NCBI GenBank assembly: GCA_934178555.1
Contig: CAKPQL010000006.1
Span: 6,941-70,940 of the forward strand
DNA length: 64,000 nucleotides
Reading direction: 5' to 3'
Source: an uncultured Clostridia bacterium
GTDB lineage: Bacteria > Bacillota > Clostridia > TANB77 > CAG-508
Numbering within the stretch: position 1 is the first letter of the stretch; each line of letters starts with the position of its first letter. A model generated the notes under the pieces. That model worked only from the letters and a program-made list of their open reading frames with translations, did no database searches and had not been told where the DNA came from. Shown piece after piece: positions 46,661-58,000 of the stretch. Position numbers and translations under genes: made by a program.

Positions 46661-47936
46661 ATGAAAACATTAAAATTAAATGATGTTGGAAATTTAGTTC
46701 AATTGCTACAAACTACATTATCAAAACTCGGATTTTATTATGGAAAAATAGATGGAATATTTGGTAATTCAACTCTTAGCAGTGTTAAATTTTTTCAATC
46801 TCGATTTGGGTTAACTTCAGATGGTATTGTAGGTAATCTCACATGGACTGCTCTTATGCCATATATAAACGGATACACTACATATATAATAAACCCTGGC
46901 GACACATTACAATCAATCTCTAACCATTTTTCCACCACAATTAACTCAATTATATCTGCAAATCCCAATATTATGCCAGATAACTTACAAGTATCACAAA
47001 AAATAATAGTACCTTTTGGTACTATCGTTCCTACTAATATAAATTATACCTATGAAATTATGAAAATGAATCTAAATGCATTAAAAACCATATATCCTTT
47101 TTTAGAAACAGGCATTATAGGATACAGTGTACTAGGCAAGTCAATTCCTTATATCCGTATAGGTTTTGGAAAAAACAAAGTCTTTTATAGTGCATCTATT
47201 CATGCAAATGAGTGGATAACATCTCCTTTGCTTATGAAGTTTACTGAAAACTTTTCTAACTCCTATGTTAATAATAAAGCTATTAACGGTTACAACACAA
47301 ACAGTATATTTAGTAACACTTCTATTTATATAGTACCTATGTTAAACCCAGACGGTGTAGATTTAGTAACAGGGGAATTTGAAAAAGATAGTCCAATATA
47401 TAACTTAGCCAAATCAATTTCTGATAATTATCCAGATATTCCATTTCCTTCTGGATGGAAAGCAAATATTAGAGGTGTGGATTTAAACTTACAATTTCCC
47501 GCTCGGTTGGGAACAAGCTAAACAAATAAAATATTCACAAGGATTTACTAGTCCTGCTCCTCGTGACTTTGTTGGTTTTGGACCACTTACTGCTCCAGAA
47601 AGTTTAGCTTTATACAATTTTACTTTAACAAATAATTTTAATTTAGTAATTTCCTATCATACACAAGGTCAAGAAATATACTGGCAATTTCAAAATTATA
47701 CTCCACCAGAAAGTAAACAAATTGCAGACAGCTTTTCTAATGTTAGTGGATATACCGTTGCAGATACGCCATATAATTCTAGCTTTGCAGGCTACAAAGA
47801 TTGGTTTATTCAAGAATATCGTAAACCCGGATTTACAATAGAAGCAGGTATTGGTAAAAATCCGCTTCCAATAAGCCAATTTAATCAAATTTATAATGAT
47901 AACATACGAATATTATTAGAAGGTGCTATCGTGTGA
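46661..47936 (+). CDS. M14 peptidoglycan peptidase with wall-binding domains, full length only by +1 shift at a CGG codon
   Basis: The recoded product is 424 residues. It has a PG_binding_1 domain (5-69), one LysM (75-119) and a zinc carboxypeptidase M14 domain (128-424), as in gamma-D-glutamyl-L-diamino acid endopeptidases. ATG 46661 follows AGGAGG. Zinc ligands His181 and Glu184 lie in IHANEW, before the shift. The zero frame meets CGG as codon 282 (47504-47506) inside NLQFPA-GWEQ and stops five codons later. Skipping the C gives Gly282 and the missing third zinc ligand His333 (ISYHTQG) and catalytic Glu394 (FTIEAG), ending at TGA 47936. Without the shift the enzyme would lack two essential residues. 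A second CGG in frame was not found. Confidence 0.88.
47504..47506 (+). promoter_or_regulatory. Putative CGG +1 recoding site in the M14 peptidase gene
   Basis: The zero frame is CCC GCT CGG TTG GGA ACA AGC TAA; after the shift it reads GCT C GGT TGG GAA CAA. The restored FPAGWE segment is the family's expected sequence around this position. Confidence 0.78.
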
Positions 47937-47961
47937 ACTTTAGGGAGTATCCCTAAAGTTC
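47935..47961. terminator. Bidirectional terminator, GAACTTTAGGGA palindrome
   Basis: GAACTTTAGGGA (47935-47946) pairs with TCCCTAAAGTTC (47950-47961) around a three-base loop, between convergent genes. The same core recurs at 49575-49617 and 55001-55026. Confidence 0.8.
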
Positions 47962-47963
47962 AA

Positions 47964-48410
47964 CTATCTTTCTAATTTCATATATAAAATCGGGTAATGA
48001 TTTCCCTGTTCATCTATTTCACTTCTTTTATACGATTTAAAACCTAAATGCTCATAAAATCCTTTTGCAGTAAGATTTTGCTCATTAACTACAAGTTCAT
48101 TAACATTATATTTTTTCATACCATAGTTTAATAATTGTTTTCCTAGTCCTTTTCCTCTTTCACTATTTTTTATAAATAGCATTTCAATCTTTGTATCTTC
48201 TATTCCCATAAAAGCAATAGGTATATTCTTATCATTTTCTATAATTATCAAATGTGACACTAATTTTAATGCTTGTGGTACATACTCTTTTATGTCCTTT
48301 ATTTCTTCATTTGATAAAAACAGGTGTGTTGCTTTTACTGAGTCTTCCCATACCTCTAATAGTTTACTTATTAGTATTGTTGTTCTATCCGTTACTTCAA
48401 TTATTTTCAT
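47964..48410 (-). CDS. GNAT-family N-acetyltransferase
   Basis: ATG 48410 (MKIIEVTDRT) is chosen because TTAGGAG lies eight bases upstream; the frame upstream to 48488 has no ribosome site. The 148-residue protein has the GNAT fold: an N-terminal strand, the helix with the acceptor loop, IAFMGIEDTKIEMLFI, the acetyl-CoA motif RGKGLGKQLL and the C-terminal GFYEHLGFKSYKRSE. The substrate cannot be predicted. EVWEDSVKATHLFLS resembles members of the YjaB/PhnO-like group that acetylate small molecules or protein N-termini. It converges with the M14 peptidase across a shared terminator. Confidence 0.88.
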   Translation of the reverse strand: MKIIEVTDRTTILISKLLEVWEDSVKATHLFLSNEEIKDIKEYVPQALKLVSHLIIIENDKNIPIAFMGIEDTKIEMLFIKNSERGKGLGKQLLNYGMKKYNVNELVVNEQNLTAKGFYEHLGFKSYKRSEIDEQGNHYPILYMKLER

Positions 48411-48589
48411 ATCATGTACTCCTAACTCACAATTTACTAATGTAAAATAAATAATTTTTAAAATATCTAATTTACTATTTCTATACATATTAATATTTTT
48501 TCATATTCTTTACCAAAAACATTATGTTTATAAATAATGAATTCGTTTATACATTTTGATAACATTACCTATCTAGCTAAATTATTCTA

Positions 48590-49450
48590 CTATTTTACCA
48601 ATAATAATAATGTCCCTACGACTATTCCTATAAGCCCTATTAATGATTTCTTATTTAATTTTTCTTTTAAATAAAAATATGAGAATGCAATTGTAATAAG
48701 TATGCTCAATTTATCAATTGGAACTACAATACTTGCCTGTCCGTTTTGCAAAGCTTTGTAGTAGCATAGCCAAGATAGTCCTGTAGTTAATCCAGATAAT
48801 ATTAAGAACTTCCAACTCTTTCTATCAATATTCTTTATTTCAGTTTGTTTTTTAGTTATAAAAACTACTATCCACGCCATAGCTAGAACAACAATTGTTC
48901 TTATAGCTGTTCCTAAATTAGATTCTACTCCTTCAATGCCTACTTTCCCTAAAATTGATGTTAAACTTGCAAATACTGCTGAGCCTATAGCAAAAAATAG
49001 CCATTTGTTATCATTTGCAACTTTGTCATCTTTTCTCTTTTCTATCATCATATATGTTCCAATACCTATTAAAATAATAGATATTATTTTTAGTACCGTT
49101 ATCTGCTCATTTAAAAATATCATTGCAAGTATCATTGTTAATATTGTACTTGATTTATCTATTGGAGTTACTTTATTTACATTTCCCAATTGCAATGCTT
49201 TAAAGTAGCAAAGCCAAGATAATCCTGTTGATAAGCCTGATAATATTAAAAATATGATTGTTTTAGGTGTTAATAATGAAATTGTATTAAATGATCCTAC
49301 GATAAACACCATTAGCCAAGAAAATATTAATATGACTATTGTTCTTATTGCCGTTGCTAAATTTGAATCTGTATTTTTTATTCCAATTTTTGCAAGTATA
49401 GCTGTTATTCCTGCAAAAAATGCTGAACCAAAAGCATATACAATCCACAT
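48590..49450 (-). CDS. EamA-family (DMT) transporter
   Basis: The 286-residue protein has ten predicted membrane segments in two repeats. Each half begins with an AxFAxxTxILxKxGI helix and contains a matching ATAIRTIV... and GLSTGLSWLCYFKALQ segment, the internal duplication typical of EamA drug/metabolite transporters. A strong AGGAGG lies nine bases before ATG 49450. The substrate is unknown. The gene stands alone, with the acetyltransferase downstream on the same strand at a 179-base distance. Confidence 0.9.
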   Translation of the reverse strand: MWIVYAFGSAFFAGITAILAKIGIKNTDSNLATAIRTIVILIFSWLMVFIVGSFNTISLLTPKTIIFLILSGLSTGLSWLCYFKALQLGNVNKVTPIDKSSTILTMILAMIFLNEQITVLKIISIILIGIGTYMMIEKRKDDKVANDNKWLFFAIGSAVFASLTSILGKVGIEGVESNLGTAIRTIVVLAMAWIVVFITKKQTEIKNIDRKSWKFLILSGLTTGLSWLCYYKALQNGQASIVVPIDKLSILITIAFSYFYLKEKLNKKSLIGLIGIVVGTLLLLVK

Positions 49451-49574
49451 TTCTATTCTTCCTCCTATCTAAAAAACTTATTATTTATGGAATTAATTAT
49501 AACATTTTCTTGCTTTTTAGTCTATTTATCTAAATAATTTTATAAAACTATTTCATCCACTTTTTCTCAATAAT

Positions 49575-49617
49575 AACAAGATGAACTTTAAGGACTATCC
49601 TTAAAGTTCATCTTGTT
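49575..49617 (-). terminator. Twenty-base-pair terminator palindrome of the InlB-repeat gene
   Basis: AACAAGATGAACTTTAAGGA (49575-49594) pairs perfectly with 49598-49617 around a three-base loop. The stop codon overlaps its edge on the minus strand. Confidence 0.82.
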
Positions 49618-52600
49618 AATTTATATCCCATACATTATATTGCTGTGTTACCTTTCTACTTGTAACATCTTGTCTTCCAGAATATGTTAAATCTACATTT
49701 TCCAGTGTAACTAATACACGCACTCCATATGCATATGCACGTCTGTAATATATTCTTTTATTATAAGGATAATTAGCATATAAATATGTATTAGTTGTAT
49801 ATGCGGTTCCAAGATAATAATATGCATAATTATCTATTAATGACTCATACGGTGTATTATATACTTTTTGGAATGTTGTAGTAGTATATGTATCAGCTCC
49901 ACTTACTCCCATATATTTTGTATACCAACTATCTAAATCACTCTTAGTTAATACTTTAGCTTTGGTTGCCTTTTGTGCTGTATTTACATATTCATTCCAT
50001 GTTCTTGCTTTATATGAGCTTACTGTTGATGAAGTTGTATTACTATTTATATTTCCGGATAATATGTATTCACTTATATATCCACTATTTGTTGCATTAT
50101 TATGTCTATAAGTTTCTGGGCATCCTGCAGAAATAAGTGTTATTTTATTATTCGTTTGATCTATATCAAATATTCTCCATCCGGAAGCTACTGGCTTATA
50201 ACTTGTACTATATGGTGTTGCATTATCATTTCTACTTTGTCCTGCTGTGTATCCCATAAAAGTATAATTTGTAGTTGTAGGAGTTGAACTTCCTGTTGCT
50301 CCAATTGCAGAAATTTCAGATGATGTCCAAGTTCCAGCATCATAATTTACGAAATCTCCTACAGATATTGTTGCTTTCCAATTTGCTGTATAAGTCCTGT
50401 TTCCTGTGCTACCTTTTGCTATTGTAACTGTTTTTTGTGGAGTACTTCCATTTGCTCCAGTCCAGCCTGTAAAAGTCATTCCATTTTTAGTTGGTTCATT
50501 TAACGTAAAGCTTGCTGTACTTACAGTATATGTTGCTGGATTAGTGTTTTCAGTTCCACCATTTAAATTATATGTTATATTATAAACCGTTTCTTCCCAT
50601 ACAGCATAAAATGTTACCGAAGTTGCTGACGCTGTTATTGTATATGTATCTCCTGCCTCATATGTAGCTTTTGTTGCAGTACTTGTAGTAGCCCATCCTT
50701 TAAATGTATAACCTGTTCTATTTGGAACTGATGAAGTAACTGTTGCTTTTGGGTTATTGATAGTTGTTGTATAAGTATTTCTTCGTCTAGTAACAACTGA
50801 ATTTGCTACTGTTCCACTACCACCATTTAAATCATATTTTATTGAGGCTTCCCTAGTGTACAACCCATAATATGTTGTATTTGATGAAATTGATACTATA
50901 TCTCCACTATATACAGTTGGTGTTGCCGTATTTGCTGTTTTGTTATCCCATCCCACCGCTGTCCATCCTGTATATATATTTTGTACTGGAACTTCTATTT
51001 TTGCTTTATCTATATCCTTTGTATCATATGAATTTATTCTTGACTCTCCAGTTAGTTGAGTTGTAGTTGTTGTTGTTCCTTTAATATCTTTAAATGTAGC
51101 TGTTATTGTCTTCTTATATATTCCATAATACGTATTATTTTCTATTAACTCTATTGTTTCTTTACCAGTATAAACAATGTCTCCTGTTGGTAATGTTGAT
51201 TCTGTCCATCCTACTGCTGTATATCCTGAATATGTATTTACTGTATATACCGTTTTTGATGGATTATATATGTCTGATATATTATATGAATTTGCACATC
51301 TGTATCCACTGCTTTTTCTTGTTGTTTTACTAGTTGTAGTGACTGTTTGACCTGATGAATCTGTACCACTACTTGTAAGATAATCTATATAGGTTATAGT
51401 TATATTCTTTCTATATACTGCATAGTATGTTGCATCTTCTGTTACACCAGTTTTTTTATCTCCACTTGCCAATTCTTTTGCTGCATTTGCTTCTGTTTTA
51501 GTCGTCCATCCTACTACTTCCCAATCCGAATATGTACTTATTGTTGGTGTTGTTATTGTTGGGTTATTTATTGTAGCTATTCTATATGAATTTGCATTTC
51601 TTGTTCCAGTTAACTTTGTTTCTTGTCTTTGTATTCCATTATAATCTACAAATGTTAATGTTACATCTTGGCTATATCTTCCATAATACGTTACATTTGC
51701 TGTTATTTCAATTTTTTCTCCTTCTGTATATGCTACAACCGCGGTATTTGATGTTGTTTTAGCCCAACCTATTGGTACCCAGCCTGTATATGTGTTTTGT
51801 TCTGGCACTATTACTATTGTATTTGATACGTTTGTTACATCATATGAATTTCGATATCTACATCCGTCAAGTGTTCTAGTTACCTGTTCTGTATCTTTAT
51901 AATCTACAAATTTTGCAGTTAATGTTTTTGTTGCATATACTCCATAATATGTTTTATCTTCTATTAATTCTATTGTTTCTCCACCTGTATATACAATGTC
52001 TCCTGTTGGTAATGTTGATTCTGTCCATCCTATTGATACAAAACCTGAATATGTGTGTAAACTAAATACTGTATTTGATGGAGTATATATGTCTGATATA
52101 TTATATGAATTTATACATCTGAAGTCACTTCTTAATCTTGTTGTTTTGTTATTTGAAGTAACTGCTTGACCTGATGAATCTGTAGTAGTTGTTGTATAGT
52201 AGTCTATAAATTTTATAGTTACTTTCTTTCTATATATTGCATAGTATGTTGCATCTTCTGTTACACCAGTTTTTTTATTTCCACTTGCCAATTCTTTTGT
52301 TGCATCTGCTTCTGTTTTAGTCGTCCATCCTACTACTTCCCAATCTGTATATGTACTTATTGTCGGTGATGTTATTGTTGGGTTATTTATTGATGTTATC
52401 TTGTATGAATTTGCATTTCTTGTTCCAGTTACCTTTGTTTCTTGTCTTTGTGTTCCGTTATAATCTACAAATGTTAATGTTACATCTTGGTTATATCTTC
52501 CATAATATGTTATATTTTTTGTTAGTGTTATTTCTTCTCCTCCTGTATATGTTACAGCTGCTGTATTTGTATTTGATGTAGTCCATCCTACTGCTTCCCA

Positions 52601-54749
52601 ATCTGTATACTCATTTAATGTTGGTACTGTTATTGTTGCATCTGATACAACTGACACATCATATGAATTTTTATATTTATATCCTTCTACTGTTCTAGTT
52701 GTTTCTTCTTCTCCATTATAATCTATAAATTTTGCTGTATAAGTTGTTGTTAAGTATACTCCATAATATGTTTTGCTTTCTATTGGATTTATTGTTTCTC
52801 CACCTGTGTAAACAATGTCTCCTGTTGGTGATGTTGATTCTGTCCATCCTACTGCTTCATAGCTAGAATATGTATTTAGTTCAGGTACTCTAATACTTCC
52901 AACATATTCGTCTTCTATATTATATGAATTTACATATCTGCCTCCAAATCTTGTTGTTGTACTTTGAGTTGATCCATCCATATCAATAAATCTTAAGTAT
53001 ACATCTTTATAATATCTTGCATAGTATGTTGCATCTTCTGTTACACCACTTATAGTGCCTCCGCTTCCCACTTCTCTTGCTGCATTTGCTGCCGTTTTAG
53101 TTGTCCATCCAGATACATACCAATTTGAATATTTCATTATTGTTGGTGAAGTTATTGTAGGGTTAGCTACTACGCTTATATCGTATGCATTTATATTTCT
53201 TGTTCCAGTTAACTTTGTTTCTTGTTTTTGTGTTCCGTTATAATCAATAAATGTTAATGTTACATCTTGGCTATATCTTCCATAATATGTTACATCATTT
53301 GCTATTGTTATTTCTTCTCCTCCTGTATATGTTACAGTTGCTATACTTGATGTTTCTGTTGTCCATCCTACTGCTTCCCAATCTGTATATACGTTTAATG
53401 TTGGTATTGTTATTGCCATATTAGATATTACACTTACATCATACGCATTTACCTTTCCTGTTGTATCTAACATTCTTGTAACTGCTACTGTTCCAAAAAT
53501 ATCTTTAAATGTTGCAGTTTTTATACCAGTATATACTCCATAATATGTTTTATTTTTAGTTAATTCTATTGTTTCTCCACCTTTATATACAATATCTCCT
53601 GTTGGTAATGTTGATTCTGTCCATCCTATTTTAGTCCAACCTGTGTATGTATTTTGTGTTGCTACTGTTACTGATGGGTTAGAAATTTCAGTTATATCAT
53701 ATGCATTTACGTTTCTTGTTCCAGTTACCTTTGTTTCTTGTTTTTGTGTTTCGTTATAATCAATAAATGTTAATGTTACATCTTGGCTATATCTTCCATA
53801 ATATATTGTGTTTTCTGTTATTTGGATAGTATCACCATCTGCAATTTCTACTTCTGCATTCACATCAGTTGAGCTTGTCCAACCTATTGGGGTCCAACCA
53901 CTATATTCGCTTGGCGTTGGCACATTTATTGTAGCCTTTCCATCTTCTTGAATCTCTCCTTCAATACTATGTATTCCACTATAGTCCACAAATTTACATA
54001 CTAAATATGATTTTTCTACCCATACTGCATATAACGTAGTGTCCTGATCATTTTTGAATATTCCTTTTCTTTCATATTCAATTTCTGTTGCATCTTTACT
54101 AGTTGCCCATCCTTTAAAATTATATCCTGTTTTGCTTGGTATTTCTTCTGGTAATTCCAAATCTACATTTTCTATTTTTTTCACTGCAGCTGGTGCATTT
54201 TCTCCTCCATTTGCATCAAATGATATTTCATATCTTTTTCTAGTATCTATTTTTATTTCTATTTCTTTTGTTTCTACATATGGTTTTGAAATTTTTATTA
54301 TAACTTTTATTATCTCTTCCGGATTTAATTGTAACCCAGCTTTTGGTACAGCTTGTATTGTTATTTGTTGTGCTTGTTTACTTCCGCCTTTTAGAATTCT
54401 ATTTACATCTTCTTGTATTGTTATATCATAATTATCATTACTTGCTTCTACTGTATAATTTATATCTAGTTTTGTATATTTTTCTCCATCATAATTATTT
54501 ACATCAATTATGGCTGTTATACCGTTCTTTTGTTATGTATTCTGTTTGTTGCGCTTGAGCAGAAAAATAATATTCTGCTGTTTTTACAGTTAGTACTATA
54601 TCTTTATTTACTACATATTTTCCATATGAATTGATTTGTAGTATGGCTAATCCCATTAATACAAGCATAACAAATAACATAAGTACTTTTTTACTTATGC
54701 TGGCTATTGTATTTTGTTTTCTCTCTTTTGTTTTTAAATGCTTTGCCAT
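49616..54749 (-). CDS. InlB-repeat surface protein, 1710 residues, full length only by +1 shift at a CGG codon
   Basis: ATG 54749 opens a basic N-terminus and one helix (VLMLFVMLVLMGLAILQ), then SYGKYVVNKDIVLTVKTAEYYFSA, a TasA-like start that suggests a SipW substrate. CGG is codon 76 (54522-54524); the zero frame ends six codons later. Skipping the C gives GITAIIDVNNYDGEKYTKLD and opens the rest. A Flg_new/InlB repeat follows (about residues 170-240), then about twelve 80-90-residue repeats (TYYGRYSQDVTLTFIDYNGTQ type), two Flg_new repeats (YDLNGGSG, YNLNGGTE), and a C-terminal domain starting SVGDFVNYDAGTW and rich in Tyr. Nearly the whole ectodomain depends on the shift. An internal GTG at 54184 gives a 1522-residue frame without any export signal. 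Confidence 0.87.
50830..53990 (-). repeat. A-B-C tandem array of InlB-like units in the 1710-residue protein
   Basis: About twelve units of 80-90 residues. Nine form three A-B-C triplets (YYGRYSQDVTLTF, then ATYYARY, then KTYYGVY), giving a DNA period of about 0.8 kb. For example, GCATCTTCTGTTACACCA recurs near 51432, 52251 and 53031. High DNA identity between triplets shows recent duplication. Confidence 0.8.
54522..54524 (-). promoter_or_regulatory. Putative CGG +1 recoding site in the InlB-repeat gene
   Basis: The zero frame on the minus strand is ACA AAA GAA CGG TAT AAC; after the shift it reads GAA C GGT ATA ACA. The zero frame ends at TGA six codons after CGG. The shifted frame is open for 1634 more codons. 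Confidence 0.75.
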
Positions 54750-55000
54750 ACTTTTCTCCTTTGTATTTATATTAATTATAAATAAATTATAATATCTATT
54801 TTTAAAATTATCTATAGCACTATTTTAGCCTTTTTCTTTAACATATACGGATACTATATTTCAGCAGTTTATTACATTTTCTTTAAAATTTCGTTATTTT
54901 ATATTACTATTTGCCATTTTCTTTAGGGAATACATACTTATAGCACAAATAAATAATTTCTTTAAAAACCTATTTTGATTTTTAATATACAAAAATAAAT

Positions 55001-55026
55001 GAACTTTAAGGACTACCCTAAAGTTC
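55001..55026. repeat. Third copy of the GAACTTTAAGG palindrome
   Basis: GAACTTTAAGG and its imperfect complement CCCTAAAGTTC form a hairpin. The core is the same as at 47935 and 49575. It follows the terminator of the 1619-residue protein gene on the minus strand. Confidence 0.65.
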
Positions 55027-55052
55027 AAAAAAGGGCACATCTAAATGTGCCC
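55026..55052 (-). terminator. Terminator of the 1619-residue surface-protein gene
   Basis: On the minus strand GGGCACAT pairs with ATGTGCCC around a four-base loop and is followed by TTTTTT. Confidence 0.85.
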
Positions 55053-55064
55053 CAAACTGTTATA

Positions 55065-58000
55065 TTATTTTATTACTATTGTTTCATTTATAGGATATTG
55101 TTTTGTTTCATTATTTATTACTACTTCTATCTCCTCGTTTTCTAGTGCTTTTACAGTTTTACTATTTATTACTAATTCAATTGTATCTGCACCTTCCATT
55201 TGGTTCTTATACTCATCTAAGTTTATTGTCTTATTTGATTTTCCTAATTTTTGTTTTCCTATTAGTTTTTTGCCTTCTTTAGTTGTTACATATACTTCTA
55301 CATTTGTTTTTGTAATTGTTGCTATTAATAGTAATAATAATCCTGTTACTATAATTCCTATTATTGCTGGTAATACAACTTCCTTTAAATCACTTGTTTC
55401 TTCATTCTTGTCTTTTTCTCCAAGAGTTTGTGTTGCTTTCTTTACATTTACTTTAAATGTGTCTTTATATACTTCTCCATTCTCATCAATGTATGTTACA
55501 GTTACTTCTTGTACTCCAACTTTATTAGGATTAAATCCACTTATCATATCTTTAGTTATTTGAATTTCTTTTATCTTATTACCATCTTCATCAAATATAT
55601 CCATTTTTATATTTGATAAATCTAATTCTTCTCCAACTGTAATTTCTGGAATATTAGGCAATGTAATTGAAGATAATTTTATTTCTTCATACTGAGCTGT
55701 TATAATCATATCCATTTCGATTTTAGAAAAATCTTTATCCCAACCTACAAATTTATATCCTTTTCTTTTTGCTACTGTAGGTGGTGTTGCTTCTTCTCCC
55801 TGTTTTACTATTTCTCTTTTTAATAGTGTTCCATCATAATCTTTAAATACTACAATGTATTCTACTTTGTTTATAACATTATTGTTGCTTCCATTATTTC
55901 CATTTGTATTATCTCCAGGTTTATTTTCTGGTTTATCACTTGGGTTTGCTGGTTTCTTGCCTACTATTACTGTAAATTGCGTTGTATATCCTTTATAGCT
56001 TATTGTTATTGTTTGTTGTCCTTCTTTATTTTTGTCATATCCCTTAACCATATCTAATGTTACTGGAGCTATTTGTGTTCCACTATCTTTTACAACTTTT
56101 ATTGTTGCACCATCTACTATTAAATCTTCACCATATTTGTACTCAGTTTTTGTTGGATTCGTGTTCATAGATATATTATAAATATTATTTACTACTGTTA
56201 CAGTAAATGTAGTTATTGCATCAAAGTATTTTACTGTTATTGTTTGTGTTCCTTCTTTGTTTGGATCGTATCCGCTTACCATTTGCATTGTTAATGGACT
56301 TCTAGCAAATGCTGTTCCACTTGCCATTAACCTTGCAACTTCTCCTCCTGTTACATCTAATTCTTCACCAAACTTATATGTTAATTTACCTGGTAACATA
56401 GTCATTTTTATATTATCTGTTCTGTAATCTACTACTACTATTGGTAATGATGTTTCTAATGTTTTTTCTACTACTTCTCCATCTACCACTTCCTCATAAA
56501 TATATTTAATAGTTACTTCTTGTTGTCCTTTTTGGTATGGATCATATCCTGTTACTGTTATAGATTCATCTGTCATTGGTATTATAGTTCCTTCAGTACT
56601 TCCTTTAGGTTTTACTATAATGCTTCCTCCAACTAAGTTTAACTCTTTACCATATTTAGTATTTTCAGTTGGTAAAGTATTTATTTGTATTTCCATATTT
56701 TCATCTGGTTTAATTACGATTACATTAAATTTAACTGTAGCTACGTTTTCATCTTTTCTTGTTATTGTAACCTCTTTTAAACCTTCTGTACTTGTATCTA
56801 ATGCAGATACTGTATATTTATCTTCTGTTAATGTTGTATCTTTCTTTGCTTCAGTTTCTTCACTTGCCATTACATCTCTTACAATTAATCCTGTTAAATC
56901 CAATGTTTCATTTATTTTATATACTTTTTTAGTTGGTTCTTTAACTATTTCAATTCCAGAAACGTAATCTTTTACATTTATTTTAAAACTTATTTCTTGT
57001 TCTTGATATTTAATTTTTGCAATTTGCTCTCCTAGCTTAGTTGTATCAGCAAATATATTATTATTAGTTATCTCTTTTAAAATAGGATTTGTTATGTCAG
57101 ATGCCATATATATATTCATATTTATTGTTTCAGCAATTTTTTCTAATATATTATCTCCATATTTATAGTCTTGCTCTAATTTGCCTCTTGTTTCATCTGA
57201 TATATCTATTTTAGCTATATAATCTTCTACTTTTACTATAAGTTGCTTTGTATAACCTTCGTATGTAATATTTATAATTTGTGGGTCATTTAACTTGGTC
57301 TTATCATAGTTGTGAGATATTGTAACTGCACTATCTGTAATAGGTACTGGATTTTGCTCAATTCCACTTGCCATTATTTTTTCTACTGTAATATTAGATA
57401 AATCAAGTTCTTCATTATATTTATATGTTGTTTTAGCATTTTCATCATTTAGTTTAATTCCTGTAATTATGTCTGGATTTATTGTTATTGTTAATTCTAT
57501 TGGTTCTAAATTTTTGTATTTTATTGTAATTTTCTTTGTTGTAATAGCATTATTTTCTGTTTTTAATACTTCATCAGCACCAACTATTGTATATCCAGTT
57601 GTTATTTTTGCTGTTGTACCATCTGTATATGTTGCAATTAATACTAAATCTGTTGCATCAAATTTTTGTCCTTCATAATAATCTAACTTAGGATTTGTTT
57701 CAATTGCAATTGATTTCACTTCTTTTGTTTCTGCTTCAACTTCAACTTTTAATGCAACATCATTATAAAAATCTTTATATGTATCATTCATTTTATAAAC
57801 TGCATTTACTTGTTTAGTTTCTCCTGCCTTTAATGTTTCATTTGGATTTTCCCAAACTACACTACCATATTCTGTAACAGGTAATTTACTTGCTATTTCA
57901 GATAAAGGTTGTCCTTCTATTATAGTTAATTTACTTACACTTGGAGCTTGTAATGTACCACGTTTTACATTAACTCTTATTGTTGTATTAACACTATTTT

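Larger units (their letters stand above)
54750..55064. other. 315-base intergenic region
   Basis: It contains the 3' terminators of the upstream surface-protein gene (55001-55052). The rest is AT-rich leader sequence for the InlB-repeat gene, in which I could not find a consensus promoter. No gene is supported. Confidence 0.6.

Noticed and set aside
49616..54184. InlB-repeat gene starting at GTG 54184
   Set aside because: This start lies inside a Flg_new repeat, has no ribosome site and would leave a surface protein with no export signal. The frame continues upstream to the CGG site.
10455..54524. Four random sequencing insertions
   Set aside because: Not excluded without reads, but four independent errors would not be expected to create, each time, a codon otherwise absent from all other genes of the window. 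Homopolymer errors are also not involved.
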